Positions 1-8,698 of a DNA stretch of 64,000 bases are shown piece by piece. The stretch spans positions 372,001-436,000 of the forward strand of contig CAWAMI010000003.1 of NCBI GenBank assembly GCA_963783105.1, read 5' to 3'. The DNA is from JAVEDQ01 sp963783105 (lineage in GTDB: Bacteria; Actinomycetota; Actinomycetes; Frankiales; Frankiaceae). The position numbers were made by a program, and so were the translations under genes. Below the pieces are notes generated by a model. That model ran no database searches. It was not told where the DNA came from and was given only the letters and a program-made list of their open reading frames with translations. Within the stretch, counting starts at the first letter, position 1. Every line of letters begins with the position of its first letter.

Positions 1-475
1 CCTGCACGAGCCCGCCACCGAGGCCGGTCCCGACGATGGCCGAGATCGAGGACCGATCCTGCGCCTGGTCGCCGAAGCGCTTCGCGTGGGCGTACAGCGC
101 CGCGGCGTTGCCGTCGTTGGCGTAGGTGACGGGCAGGCCGACCCGGTCCTCGAGGGCGCTGCGGATGTCGAAGCCGCGCCAACCGTCGTGACCGAAGTTG
201 GTCGAGCCGCGGCTGGAGAAGACCCCGCGTGCGCTGGCCGGCCCCGGAGTGTCGAGGCCGACCGCCCGCACCGACCCGCGCGGGATGTCCAGCCGGTTCA
301 GCACGTCGTCGAGGGCCTCCTCGAGCGCCCGCAGGCCGGCGTCCGGCCCCTCGCGGACGCGGCTCGGCGTCTCCACCAGCTCGTCCAGCAGAAACGTGCC
401 CGACTCGTCGAGGACGGTGGCGTTGATCACCGAGCCACCCTGGTCGAGCCCCACCACGAACGATGGTCCGGTCAT
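1..475 (-). CDS. ROK family sugar kinase, 3' end beyond window
   Basis: The first 158 residues of a ROK-type (actin/hexokinase fold) protein are visible; the C-terminus runs off the left edge. The phosphate-1 loop is at residues 9-16 (GLDQGGSV), followed by GLDTPGP near 73-79, the catalytic-Asp region YANDGNAAA near 118-126, and the GTGLGGGLV phosphate-2 loop near 149-157. Translation starts at the ATG at 475. There is no N-terminal helix-turn-helix, so this is more likely a glucokinase-like enzyme than a ROK repressor. The family phosphorylates sugars or N-acetylsugars in the cytoplasm. The zinc-binding cysteines that would confirm the subfamily lie outside the window. Confidence 0.85.
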   Translation of the reverse strand, partial: MTGPSFVVGLDQGGSVINATVLDESGTFLLDELVETPSRVREGPDAGLRALEEALDDVLNRLDIPRGSVRAVGLDTPGPASARGVFSSRGSTNFGHDGWRGFDIRSALEDRVGLPVTYANDGNAAALYAHAKRFGDQAQDRSSISAIVGTGLGGGLVQ

Positions 476-585
476 CGGGCGCTTCCCTCCCCCGTCGGTG
501 CCGTCTGCCTGCCGTTGCCCGCGTCCGAGCCTGGCAGGTCTCGCCCCGGCCCGCGACGCGGGACCGCGGAACGAGCAGTATCCGC

Positions 586-1371
586 TCAGCCCCTGCGGGC
601 CGCCCGCGGGACCGGCTGCCCGGCCGCCCGCAGCCCGTCCTCGATCGCCTCGCAGACCCGTTCGACCACGGCGACCCGCGCGTAGCGCTTGTCCTCCGCC
701 GGCACGACCGTCCATGGCGCTTCGGGGAGGTCGGTGCGGACCAGCATGTCCTCGACGGCGGCCTCGTACTCGGAGCGCCTGCCGCGGTTGCGCCAGTCCT
801 CGTCGGTCAGCTTCCAGGCCTTGAGCGGGTTGTCCCGCCGGCGCTCGAACCGCCGGAGCTGCTCGTCGGAGGACAGGTGCATCCAGAGCTTGACCAGCAC
901 CACACCCTCGCCGGCGAGCGAGCGCTCGAAGGACACGATCTCGTCGTAGGCCCGCGTCCACTCCGTCCTGCTGGCGAACCCCTCGACCCGCTCGACGAGC
1001 ACCCTCCCGTACCAGGACCGGTCGAACACCGCCATCCCGCCCCAGCCCGGCAGCGCCGGCCAGAACCGCCAGAGGAAGTGGTGCCGCTTCTCGTCGTAGG
1101 TGGGCGCGGCGAACTGGGCGACCCGCACGTGCCGGGGGTCGAGGTGGTCGACCAGCCGCTTGATCGCCCCGCCCTTGCCGCTCGCGTCCCAGCCCTCGAA
1201 GACCACGCACAGGCCAGGCCCGAGCTGCGGCGAAGCACCCGGATGCGCCGGGATCTGCGCACCGAGGACCAGCCGGAGCTGCAGCAGGCGCTGCTGCGCG
1301 GCCTGCAGGTGCTCCGCCTCCTCCTTCCGCGACAACCGGGCGGTCAGGTCGACGTCGTCGAGGCGCGGCAT
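586..1371 (-). CDS. PPK2-family polyphosphate kinase
   Basis: A 261-residue protein of the PPK2 family, which moves phosphate between polyphosphate and nucleotides. Walker A is GWDASGKGG at residues 60-68 and the Walker B region is DRSWYGR at 117-123. The lid carries an arginine-rich stretch (RRFERRRDNPLKAWK) and WxxV near the C-terminus, all usual for one-domain PPK2. Whether it uses AMP, ADP or GDP cannot be read from sequence by eye. It is transcribed divergently from the GMC oxidoreductase across about 117 bp and stands alone on its strand. The length fits single-domain PPK2 enzymes. Confidence 0.92.
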   Translation of the reverse strand: MPRLDDVDLTARLSRKEEAEHLQAAQQRLLQLRLVLGAQIPAHPGASPQLGPGLCVVFEGWDASGKGGAIKRLVDHLDPRHVRVAQFAAPTYDEKRHHFLWRFWPALPGWGGMAVFDRSWYGRVLVERVEGFASRTEWTRAYDEIVSFERSLAGEGVVLVKLWMHLSSDEQLRRFERRRDNPLKAWKLTDEDWRNRGRRSEYEAAVEDMLVRTDLPEAPWTVVPAEDKRYARVAVVERVCEAIEDGLRAAGQPVPRAARRG

Positions 1372-1488
1372 GGCCTCACCCTGTCACCGCCGCGACCCCA
1401 GGGCTGTTCGCATCCCCGATGCCGGCCGTGGAGCCTCCGCGTGTGACCTGTAACACTGGCCATCGAGTCCACGTCGAGGAGGGTCCCC

Positions 1489-3063
1489 ATGGCCGAGTAC
1501 GACTACGTGATCGTCGGAGCCGGATCGGCCGGCTGTGTCCTGGCCAATCGCCTCTCCGCGGATCCCTCGGTCAGCGTCCTGCTGATCGAGGCCGGCGCGT
1601 CCGACCGCACGATGAACGTCCGTATCCCGGCCGCCTTCTCCAAGCTGTTCAAGACCGCGCGGGACTGGGACTACAGCACGGAGCCCGAGCCCCACCTCGA
1701 CGGGCGCTCGCTCTTCATCCCGCGCGGCAAGATGCTCGGCGGCAGCTCGTCGATGAACGCGATGATCTACATCCGGGGCAACCGGGCCGACTACGACGGC
1801 TGGGCCGAACAGGGCGCCAAGGGCTGGAGCTACGACGAGGTGCTCCCCTACTTCCGCCGCGCCGAGAACAACGAGCGCGGGGCGGACGCCTTCCACGGCA
1901 GCGGCGGCCCGCTCAACGTCAAGGACCTCGGCTTCCCCAACCCGGTGAGCCAGAGCTTCGTCGACGGCGCGGTCGAGGCCGGCATCCCCCGCAACGACGA
2001 CTTCAACGCCGCGGACCAGGAGGGCATCGGCCTGTTCCAGGTGACGCAGAAGAAGGGCCGCCGCTGGTCGGCCGCCAACGGCTACCTGCGGCCGGTGCTC
2101 AAGCGCAAGAACCTCACCGTGCGGACCGAGGCGCTGGTCCGCCGGGTCGTCGTGACGCACGGCCGGGCGAGCGCGGTCGAGTACGACCGTGGCGACGAAA
2201 CGATCATCGCCCGCGCCCGCCGGGAGGTGCTGCTCTGCGGCGGCGCCATCAACTCACCGCAACTGCTGATGCTCTCCGGCATCGGCCCGGCGGATCACCT
2301 GCGCGGGTTCGAGATCGACGTCGTGCTGGACAACCCGAACGTCGGCGCCCACCTGCAGGACCACCCCTTCTGCCTGATGAGCTGGGAGACGTCCGCCAAG
2401 GGCACGCTCTCGGAGGCCGAGAAGCCCCTCAGCCTGGGGCGCTACCTGCTCACCAGCACCGGCCTGCTCAGCTCCAACATCGGGGAGGCCGGCGGCTTCT
2501 TCCGGAGCTCGGACGGCCTCGCGGCGCCCGACCTCCAGTTCCACTTCGCGCCGGCGTTCTTCCAGGAGCACGGCTTCGCCACCCACAACGGGCCGGCGTT
2601 CTCGATCGGCCCGACCCTGGTCGCGCCGACGAGCCGCGGCTCGGTCACGCTGCGCTCCGCCGACCCCGCGCACGCGCCGCGCATCGTCACGAACATCCTC
2701 GGTGAGCAGCAGGACCGGGACGCGTTGATGGTCGCCGTCGACAAGGCGCTGGAGATCACGAAGACGTCGGCCTTCCGCGAGCTCGTCGGCAAGCCGCTGC
2801 GCCCGGGTCCCGAGGTCACCACCCGCGCCGCCCTCGAGGCGTGGGTGAAGGAGACCGTCGAGCTCGTCTACCACCCCACCTGCACGGCCCGGATGGGCGA
2901 CCCGTCCGACTCCGTCGTCGACCCCGAGCTGAAGGTGCACGGGGTCGACGGCCTGCGCGTCGTCGACGCGTCCGTGATGCCGACCGTGACCCGCGGCAAC
3001 ACCAACGCGCCGACGATCATGATCGCGGAGAAGGCGGCCGACCTGATCCTCGGCAAGAGCTGA
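1489..3063 (+). CDS. GMC-family FAD oxidoreductase (choline dehydrogenase-like)
   Basis: A 524-residue glucose-methanol-choline oxidoreductase. The FAD-binding GAGSAG is at residues 10-15, the first GMC signature lies in the GKMLGGSSSMNAM segment, and the second is around SGIGPADHL. The C-terminal catalytic histidine sits in YHPTCTARMG near residue 462, followed by the NTNAPT segment near 504-509. An SD sequence, GAGGAGG, precedes the ATG at good spacing. There is no signal peptide, so it is cytoplasmic or uses a quinone/PQQ-free dehydrogenase route. The alcohol substrate is not predictable; no betaine-aldehyde dehydrogenase or transporter lies beside it, so a glycine-betaine role is unsupported. 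Confidence 0.9.
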   Translation: MAEYDYVIVGAGSAGCVLANRLSADPSVSVLLIEAGASDRTMNVRIPAAFSKLFKTARDWDYSTEPEPHLDGRSLFIPRGKMLGGSSSMNAMIYIRGNRADYDGWAEQGAKGWSYDEVLPYFRRAENNERGADAFHGSGGPLNVKDLGFPNPVSQSFVDGAVEAGIPRNDDFNAADQEGIGLFQVTQKKGRRWSAANGYLRPVLKRKNLTVRTEALVRRVVVTHGRASAVEYDRGDETIIARARREVLLCGGAINSPQLLMLSGIGPADHLRGFEIDVVLDNPNVGAHLQDHPFCLMSWETSAKGTLSEAEKPLSLGRYLLTSTGLLSSNIGEAGGFFRSSDGLAAPDLQFHFAPAFFQEHGFATHNGPAFSIGPTLVAPTSRGSVTLRSADPAHAPRIVTNILGEQQDRDALMVAVDKALEITKTSAFRELVGKPLRPGPEVTTRAALEAWVKETVELVYHPTCTARMGDPSDSVVDPELKVHGVDGLRVVDASVMPTVTRGNTNAPTIMIAEKAADLILGKS

Positions 3064-3103
3064 CCGGCCACCGCCGACACCCACGACGCCGCCGGGCCCC
3101 GGC

Positions 3104-3535
3104 TCAGGCGTCGTCGCGGTGCTCGGGCGGCCGGCTGTCGGCGATCCGGCGAGCGCCGGGGGCGTCGAGCCCCACGATCTCGAAGACCCCGCTCGCCGAC
3201 AGCCGGCGCCGACCGGCGATCAGCAGCGCGAACAGGTTGCGGGTCAGCACCGCGTGGGTGACGACGACGGTCAGGCGGTCCGACGGGGTCCGGCTCCAGA
3301 GGATCTCCCGGGCCTCGGTGAGCATGGCGCGGGTCGGGCGACCCCGCAGCTCGACCGTGCAGGCCCCCTCGTCCGACCACCGGATGTCGATCGACGGTGC
3401 GGGCTCCGTCTCGCGGCCGGCCGCCTCGTCGCGGACGTCGAGCGCACGCGGCGTCGGCCCGGGCCGCAGGACGACGGCCGGTTCGGCCGCCTCGGTTCGG
3501 GCCGCCGGGCCCGACTTCCGAGAGCGTGGCGGCAC
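3104..3535 (-). CDS. Hypothetical protein, weak STAS-like C-terminal region
   Basis: A 143-residue protein with a charged, proline/alanine-rich first 45 residues and a compact alpha/beta region from about residue 48 (IDIRWSDEGACTVELRG) to the end. The alternating strands and the single-domain size resemble STAS/anti-sigma-antagonist domains, but I see no conserved phosphorylatable serine motif, so this is only a suggestion. It converges on the GMC gene with about 40 bp between stops. Codon use is typical of neighbouring genes, which supports it being real. I assign no function. Confidence 0.5.
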   Translation of the reverse strand: MPPRSRKSGPAARTEAAEPAVVLRPGPTPRALDVRDEAAGRETEPAPSIDIRWSDEGACTVELRGRPTRAMLTEAREILWSRTPSDRLTVVVTHAVLTRNLFALLIAGRRRLSASGVFEIVGLDAPGARRIADSRPPEHRDDA

Positions 3536-3689
3536 GACGACTCCCCGGACTTCCGCGGCGGCTCCGTCGCCACCGGCCCGTGTCGGCTCCCGATGCCGAC
3601 GAGTCGAGTAAACCGGCTCCGCTACAGGGTGTCACCTCTGGCGGGGCTCCACGCTCGTCCGGGCGGTACTGCCTCGCGGGCTGACCGAG

Positions 3690-4709
3690 TCAGTTGTCCG
3701 GCAGTTCGATCACCATCTTGCCGAGGTGGCTGCCGCCGCGCAGCACCTCCAGCAGAGCGTCGAACGTGGTCTCGATGCCGCTGCGGACGGTCTCGCGGTA
3801 CCGCAGCCGCCCGTCGCGCAGCAGCGACGAGACGTGCCGGCGGAACAGCGGTTGGCGCTCGGCGTGGTCGCCGACGATGAACCCCTGGACGCGGAGCTTC
3901 CGGGCGACGATCTCGAACAGGTTGTCCGGCCCCGGCTGCCGCTCGTTGTAGGACGCGATCATCCCGCACACCGCGATGCGCCCGAACGGGTTGAGGTTGG
4001 CGATCGCCGCCCGCAGCGAGTCGCCGCCGACGTTGTCGAAGTACACGTCGACGCCCTGCGGCGCCGCGGCGTGCAGCTGGTCGGTCAGGTCGCCGGCCCG
4101 GTGGTCGATCGCAGCGTCGAAGCCGAGCTCGTCGGTGAGGTAGGCCATCTTCTCCGGCCCGCCGGCGGAGCCGATGACCCGGCAGCCGGCGAGCCGCGCG
4201 AGCTGACCGGCGACGCCGCCGACCGCGCCGGAGGCGGCGGAGACGTAGAACGTCTCGCCCGGCCGGATCGCGCCGATGTCGTACGTGCCCACCCACGCGG
4301 TCAGGCCCGGCATGCCGAGGACGCCGAGGTAGGCGGAGAGCGGGACGCCGTCCGCTTCCGGGTCCAGCACCTCGAGCTCGGCCGCGCGGCACACCGCCCA
4401 CTCCCGCCACGACCGCCCGTGCCGCACGACCGCCCCGACCGGCACACCCTCGGCCCGGGAGGACTCGACGCGCCCGATCGCGCCGCCGTACATCGGCTTG
4501 TTCAGCTCATACGGCGGGGCGTAGGACTTCGCGGCGTTCATCCGCCCGCGCATGTAGGGGTCGACGGACAGGTACAGGTTGCGCACCAGCACCTGCCCCT
4601 CCGCCAGCTCGGCGGGCTCCGGAACGGGACGCTCGACGAGCGCGACGTCGTCCGGCGTCGGCCAGCCCTCGGGGCGGCGGACGAGGTGCCATTCCCTGCT
4701 CTGGGTCAC
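3690..4709 (-). CDS. NADP-dependent MDR-family oxidoreductase (alkenal/prostaglandin reductase-like)
   Basis: A 339-residue zinc-free medium-chain dehydrogenase/reductase. The N-terminal catalytic half has the LSVDPYMRGRM segment (residues 47-57) typical of the leukotriene B4 dehydrogenase/CurA branch. The Rossmann NADP-binding loop is AASGAVGGVAGQLA at 158-171, followed by VIGSAGGPEK. The family reduces carbon-carbon double bonds of enals and enones with NADPH in the cytosol, often in detoxification. No structural zinc cysteines are present. It is followed at 32 bp by the broken lipoprotein gene in the same orientation, but a shared operon is not evident. Confidence 0.9.
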   Translation of the reverse strand: MTQSREWHLVRRPEGWPTPDDVALVERPVPEPAELAEGQVLVRNLYLSVDPYMRGRMNAAKSYAPPYELNKPMYGGAIGRVESSRAEGVPVGAVVRHGRSWREWAVCRAAELEVLDPEADGVPLSAYLGVLGMPGLTAWVGTYDIGAIRPGETFYVSAASGAVGGVAGQLARLAGCRVIGSAGGPEKMAYLTDELGFDAAIDHRAGDLTDQLHAAAPQGVDVYFDNVGGDSLRAAIANLNPFGRIAVCGMIASYNERQPGPDNLFEIVARKLRVQGFIVGDHAERQPLFRRHVSSLLRDGRLRYRETVRSGIETTFDALLEVLRGGSHLGKMVIELPDN

Positions 4710-4741
4710 CCCGACGACGCTACGCCCGCCGGTACGGATGG

Positions 4742-5675
4742 TCAGGCGCCGGCGGGCTTGCCGGTCCGTCCGCCCGCCGAGCCGTTGGCGCCCGGAAGCG
4801 ACAGGGCGTCGACCGTGTCCGCGGCCGGCGGCGGCGACACGTCGACCGGGGTGCCGAAGTCGTAGAACTCCTCGGTGGCGACCATCCTGGCGTTCGTCAT
4901 GCCGCTGCTGCCCGCGGCGGACTTGGGCACCGGCATCCGGAACTGCAGCCGGTGCGGCAGCCCCTGGGCGTCCACCCAGACGTCCACCGGCATCGTCGAG
5001 GTGCCCAGCAGCTGCTCGAGCCGCTTGGCCTGCTCCGGGGTGTTGCCCTGGGCTGTGGAGGCCTTGGTGAGGTCGACGGTCACCCGGAAGTGCTTCGTGT
5101 CGACACCGCGCACCTGCTCCGTGCCGGCCTCCTCGACCTTGTTCGACACCGCGGTCAGCATCTGCAGGATCTGCGTCGGGTCACTGTTCGCGCCGGCGCC
5201 GCTGGTTGCCGAGACCGGCCGACTGTGCGGCCTTGTCGAGGTCCGTCTTCAGCCACGACTTGCCCTTGAGCGCCGGGCTGGACTGGGCGGCCGGTGGCAG
5301 CTTCACGTAGATCGTCGTACCGACGACCCGCTCCTCGACGGGCTGGCCGGTCGGGTCCTGGATCGTGATCTGGGCTTTCTTGGCGACGAAGTCCTGCACT
5401 CCGCTGCCGCCGAACTTGATGTCGGTCGAGCCGGGACCCCCGGGAGAGCCCGCCGTCAGCTGGAAGTTGAGGTCGAGCCTGGCCGACCGGGCCTCGGTGA
5501 TCTTCGAGTAGGACGCGGCCACCAGGGCGCCGGGCGCGGCGGGCTGCTGTGGAGCCGAGATCGTGTTGGGCGTGCCGTCCGGCGGCTTGGGGTCGGACGA
5601 GCCGCACCCCGTCAGCGTCGCGGCGGACGCCGGAACCACGGTGGACAACGCGAGAACGACAACGGCACGGCGCAT
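4742..5675 (-). pseudogene. LppX/LprAFG-like lipoprotein split by a one-base frameshift
   Basis: The start ATG at 5675 opens a lipoprotein signal peptide with lipobox LTGC (Cys24). The mature domain continues (KITEARSARLDLNFQL, FVAKKAQITIQD) to residue 164, where it runs into RRRREQ and a TGA at 5181. Directly after, another frame carries the rest of the same domain (ILQMLTAVSNKVEEAG, VDVWVDAQGLPHRLQF) down to a stop at 4742. The two halves join if one base is skipped around 5205, giving ...GLGN-SGAGANSDP... and a product of about 310 residues. The family carries lipids or lipoglycans across the periplasm-like space in mycobacteria. Either the gene is inactive or the base is a sequencing error. 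Confidence 0.8.
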
Positions 5676-5822
5676 GACAGGCCTCTCCCCCGGCGAAGCA
5701 ATACGAGAAAGCGCCCCGGTTGGCGGCCCGAGAAGTGGCGCGGTTGCGCATTACCCGGTCAACGGTTCTGCTACTCCTCGCCGTTCGCGGGTGCCGTGGA
5801 AATGCGCGCCGGAAACCGCGAG

Positions 5823-5854
5823 AACCGCGAACACCCGGGAAGGTGTTCGCGGTT
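5823..5854. repeat. Perfect 13-bp inverted repeat, AACCGCGAAC family
   Basis: The arms AACCGCGAACACC (5823-5835) and GGTGTTCGCGGTT (5842-5854) pair perfectly around a 6-nt loop. The right arm extends into the 14-mer GTTCGCGGTTGCCG (5845-5858), which is found again on the far side of the helicase gene. There is no T-run, so a classical terminator is uncertain, although the position just after the helicase stop fits one. Confidence 0.75.
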
Positions 5855-5892
5855 GCCGCGGAAATCGGCGGCGAGAAGCGCGCGGAACCGCG

Positions 5893-5960
5893 AACGCTCC
5901 GCGCGAGGGCCCGGGAAACGCTCCGCGCGAGGGCCCGGCGAACGCTCCGCGGGAGGGCCC
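5893..5960. repeat. 24-bp tandem repeat, three copies
   Basis: AACGCTCCGCG recurs at 5893, 5917 and 5941 with exact 24-bp periodicity, and the units continue with GAGGGCCC. The second and third copies differ from the first by one or two bases. The unit length is a multiple of three, yet no supported gene covers it. Confidence 0.85.
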
Positions 5961-5975
5961 ACACGCAATCGCCGA

Positions 5976-8513
5976 TCAGAGCTGATTCACCGCCGTCAGC
6001 CGCACGACCGCCGTCCCCGCCTCGTCGGACGCGGCGAGGTCCACCTCCGCGGACAAGCCCCAGTCGTGGTTGCCCTCCGGGTCGTCGAGGATCTGGCGCA
6101 CCACCCAGCGGCCGGGCTGCTCGTCGATCATCAGCAGTGCCGGCCCGCGGGCGTCCGGCCCGGTCCCGATCTCGGAGAACTCCTCGAAGTACGGCTCCAG
6201 CGCCTCGCGCCAGGCGTCGGCGTCGAAGCCGGCCTCTGCGTCGAGCTCGCCCAACGCGTCCCACCGCCGCAGCGCGGCCAGCTCCACCCGACGGAACAGC
6301 GCGTTGCGCACCAGCACCCGGAAGGCGCGGACGTTCGCGGTGACCGGGGGCGGACGCTCGTCCACCAGCGCGAGATCACCGACCGGCTTCTCCGGCGGGT
6401 GCACCAGCCGCTCCCACTCGTCGAGCAGGCTCGAGTCGATCTGCCGGACGAGCTCGCCGAGCCACGCGATGAGGTCCTCGAGCTCCTCGGTCCGGGCGTC
6501 CTCGGGCACGGTCTGGCGCAGCGCCTTCTGCGCGTCGGCGAGGTACCGCAGCACGATGCCCTCGGCGCGGGCCAGCCCGTAGAGCTGCACGAAGTCGGCG
6601 AACGTCAGCGCCTGCTCGTACATCTCCCGGGCGACCGACTTCGGCCGGAGCTCGAAGTCGGCGACCCACGGATGACCCTCGCGGTAGATCTCGAACGCGC
6701 CGGTCAGCAGGTCCTCGAGCGGCTTCGGGTACGTGACGTCCTCGAGCAGCTCCATCCGCTCCTCGTACTCGATGCCCTCGGCCTTCATCGCCGCGACGGC
6801 CTCGCCGCGCGCCTTGCTCCGCTGCGCCGACAGCACCTGCCGCGGGTTCTCGATGGTGGCCTCGAGGACGCTGAGCACGTCGAGGGCGTAGGTCGGCGAC
6901 TCCCGGTCGAGCAGCTCGATCGCCGCCAGCGCGAACGGCGACAGCGGCTGGTTGAGGGCGAAGTCGGGCTGCAGGTCGACGGTCAGGCGCAGCGTCCGGC
7001 CCGTCTCGTCCGGCGGGTCGAGACGCTCGACGATGCCGGCGGTCAGGAGCCCCTCGAGGATCGCCGACGCCTCCGCCAGCTGCCGCTCCTGCGTCTCCTC
7101 CGGCTCGTGCGTCCCCCCGATCAGCGCCTCGAGCGCGGCGCGGACGTCGCCGGGCCGGGCCATCAGGTTGATGAGCAGCGAGTTGCTGATCCGGAACTGG
7201 CTGGTGAGCGTCTCCGGCTCCGCCTCGACGAGCCGCTCGTAGGTCGGCTTGCCCCAGGAGACCATGCCCTCCGGCGGCTTCTTCTTGACGACCTTCCGCC
7301 GCTTCTTCGGGTCGTCGCCGGCCTTGGCCAGCGCCTTCTCGTTCTCGATGACGTGATCCGGCGCCTGGACGACGACGCGGCCGGCGGTGTCGTAGCCCGC
7401 GCGCCCCGCGCGTCCGGCGATCTGGTGGAACTCGCGGGCGGACAGGTGACGCACCTTCGTGCCGTCGAACTTCGACAGCGACGTCATGACCACCGTGCGG
7501 ATCGGGACGTTGATGCCGACGCCGAGGGTGTCCGTGCCGCAGATGACCTTCAGCAGCCCCGCCTGCGCGAGCGTCTCCACCAGGCGGCGGTACTTCGGCA
7601 GCATCCCGGCGTGGTGCACGCCGACGCCGTGCCGCACGAGGCGGGACAGGATGCGGCCGAAGCCGGACGCGAAGCGGAAGTCGCCGAGTGCCGCGGCGAT
7701 GCGGTCCTTCTCCTCGCGCGAGCACATGTTGATGCTCATCAGCGCCGAGGCGTGCTCGGCGGCCCCGGCCTGCGTCGGGTGCACGACGTAGATCGGCGCC
7801 TGCTTGGTGTAGAGCAGCTCCTCCACCGTCTCGTGCAGCGGGGTCAGGACGTAGGAGAAGAACAGCGGGACCGGACGCTCGCCGCTCGCGACGGTGGTGG
7901 TGGGCCGTCCGGTCCGCCGGGTGAGGTCCTCCTCGAAGCGGGTGACGTCGCCGAGCGTCGCCGACATCAGGACGAACTGGGCCTGCGGCAGCTCGAGCAG
8001 CGGCACCTGCCAGGCCCAACCCCGGTCCGGGTCGGCGTAGTAGTGGAACTCGTCCATCACGACCTGGCCGACGTCGAGCCCGGTACCGCCGCGGAGCGCC
8101 AGGTTGGCCAGCACCTCCGCCGTGCAGCAGACGAGCGGGGCCTCGGCGTTCACGCTCACGTCGCCGGTCAGCATCGCGACCCGCTCGGCGCCGAACACCG
8201 CGCACAGGGCGAAGAACTTCTCCGACACCAGCGCCTTCGTCGGGGCCGTGTAGAACGTCCGGCGCCCTTCGACCAGCGCGCTGAAATGCGCCCCGAGGGC
8301 GATGAGGCTCTTCCCCGAGCCGGTCGGCGTCGCGACGATGACGTTCGAACCGCTGACGATCTCGATCAGCGCGTCCTGCTGCGCCGGGTACAGCTCGAGG
8401 CCCTGCGCGCTCGCCCACTCGGTGAGTGCGCCGAACAGCGCATCGGGGTCGGCGTCCGCCGGGGCCAGGTCCAGCAGCGTGGGATCGGGCGTTGCAATCG
8501 AGGCGCCGGTCAT
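5976..8513 (-). CDS. DEAD/DEAH-box RNA helicase with DUF3516 C-terminus
   Basis: An 845-residue superfamily 2 helicase. The Q-motif-like YPAQQDAL is at 42-49, Walker A ATPTGSGKS at 61-69, motif II DEFH at 154-157, motif III SAT at 184-186, and motif VI HQIAGRAGRAG near 360. This is the Ski2/Mtr4-like arrangement. The remaining 450 residues match the length and position of the actinobacterial DUF3516 region. Probable role: ATP-driven RNA unwinding, possibly with exoribonucleases, in the cytoplasm. The gene is monocistronic and flanked on both sides by the same 14-mer hairpin repeat. Start ATG at 8513. Confidence 0.92.
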   Translation of the reverse strand: MTGASIATPDPTLLDLAPADADPDALFGALTEWASAQGLELYPAQQDALIEIVSGSNVIVATPTGSGKSLIALGAHFSALVEGRRTFYTAPTKALVSEKFFALCAVFGAERVAMLTGDVSVNAEAPLVCCTAEVLANLALRGGTGLDVGQVVMDEFHYYADPDRGWAWQVPLLELPQAQFVLMSATLGDVTRFEEDLTRRTGRPTTTVASGERPVPLFFSYVLTPLHETVEELLYTKQAPIYVVHPTQAGAAEHASALMSINMCSREEKDRIAAALGDFRFASGFGRILSRLVRHGVGVHHAGMLPKYRRLVETLAQAGLLKVICGTDTLGVGINVPIRTVVMTSLSKFDGTKVRHLSAREFHQIAGRAGRAGYDTAGRVVVQAPDHVIENEKALAKAGDDPKKRRKVVKKKPPEGMVSWGKPTYERLVEAEPETLTSQFRISNSLLINLMARPGDVRAALEALIGGTHEPEETQERQLAEASAILEGLLTAGIVERLDPPDETGRTLRLTVDLQPDFALNQPLSPFALAAIELLDRESPTYALDVLSVLEATIENPRQVLSAQRSKARGEAVAAMKAEGIEYEERMELLEDVTYPKPLEDLLTGAFEIYREGHPWVADFELRPKSVAREMYEQALTFADFVQLYGLARAEGIVLRYLADAQKALRQTVPEDARTEELEDLIAWLGELVRQIDSSLLDEWERLVHPPEKPVGDLALVDERPPPVTANVRAFRVLVRNALFRRVELAALRRWDALGELDAEAGFDADAWREALEPYFEEFSEIGTGPDARGPALLMIDEQPGRWVVRQILDDPEGNHDWGLSAEVDLAASDEAGTAVVRLTAVNQL

Positions 8514-8549
8514 CGTGCTACCGATGGTGCCCTAGAGACGCGACGAGTA

Positions 8550-8668
8550 CGGCAACCGCGAACAGCCCTGCCCGTTCGCGATCAGCGCGGATTCAGCGGC
8601 GAATTCCCGCGCGGACCGCGAACACCCGCACGGCAACCGCGAACGAAACCGACCGTTCGCGGTTGCCG
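8550..8668. repeat. Hairpin repeats carrying CGGCAACCGCGAAC
   Basis: The 14-mer CGGCAACCGCGAAC occurs at 8550-8563 and 8631-8644, and its reverse complement at 8655-8668. The latter two form a perfect 15-bp stem (8631-8645 with 8654-8668, 8-nt loop). A smaller stem pairs 8557-8563 with 8574-8580. The block lies between the helicase start and the aldo/keto reductase stop, both on the minus strand, so it could end reductase transcription. Confidence 0.8.
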
Positions 8669-8698
8669 AGCGCGGCTCTGGTCTAGGTCGTCTTTGCC

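Larger units (their letters stand above)
5676..5975. other. 300-bp intergenic region rich in repeats
   Basis: No convincing gene lies here. The region separates the start of the broken lipoprotein gene from the stop of the helicase gene, both on the minus strand. It holds a perfect 13-bp inverted repeat (5823-5854) and a 24-bp tandem repeat (5893-5960), described separately. Open frames across it are low-complexity Arg/Gly/Ala translations of the repeats. Confidence 0.6.

Noticed and set aside
1489..3063. betA (choline dehydrogenase) symbol
   Set aside because: The GMC family is certain but the substrate is not; no betaine genes are adjacent.
3104..3535. Anti-sigma factor antagonist assignment
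   Set aside because: The strand pattern is suggestive but the phosphoserine loop is missing and there is no sigma or anti-sigma gene nearby.
5181..5220. Programmed +1 frameshift in the lipoprotein gene
   Set aside because: No slippery heptamer or downstream stem is visible, and lipoproteins of this family are not known to use frameshifting; mutation or sequencing error is simpler.
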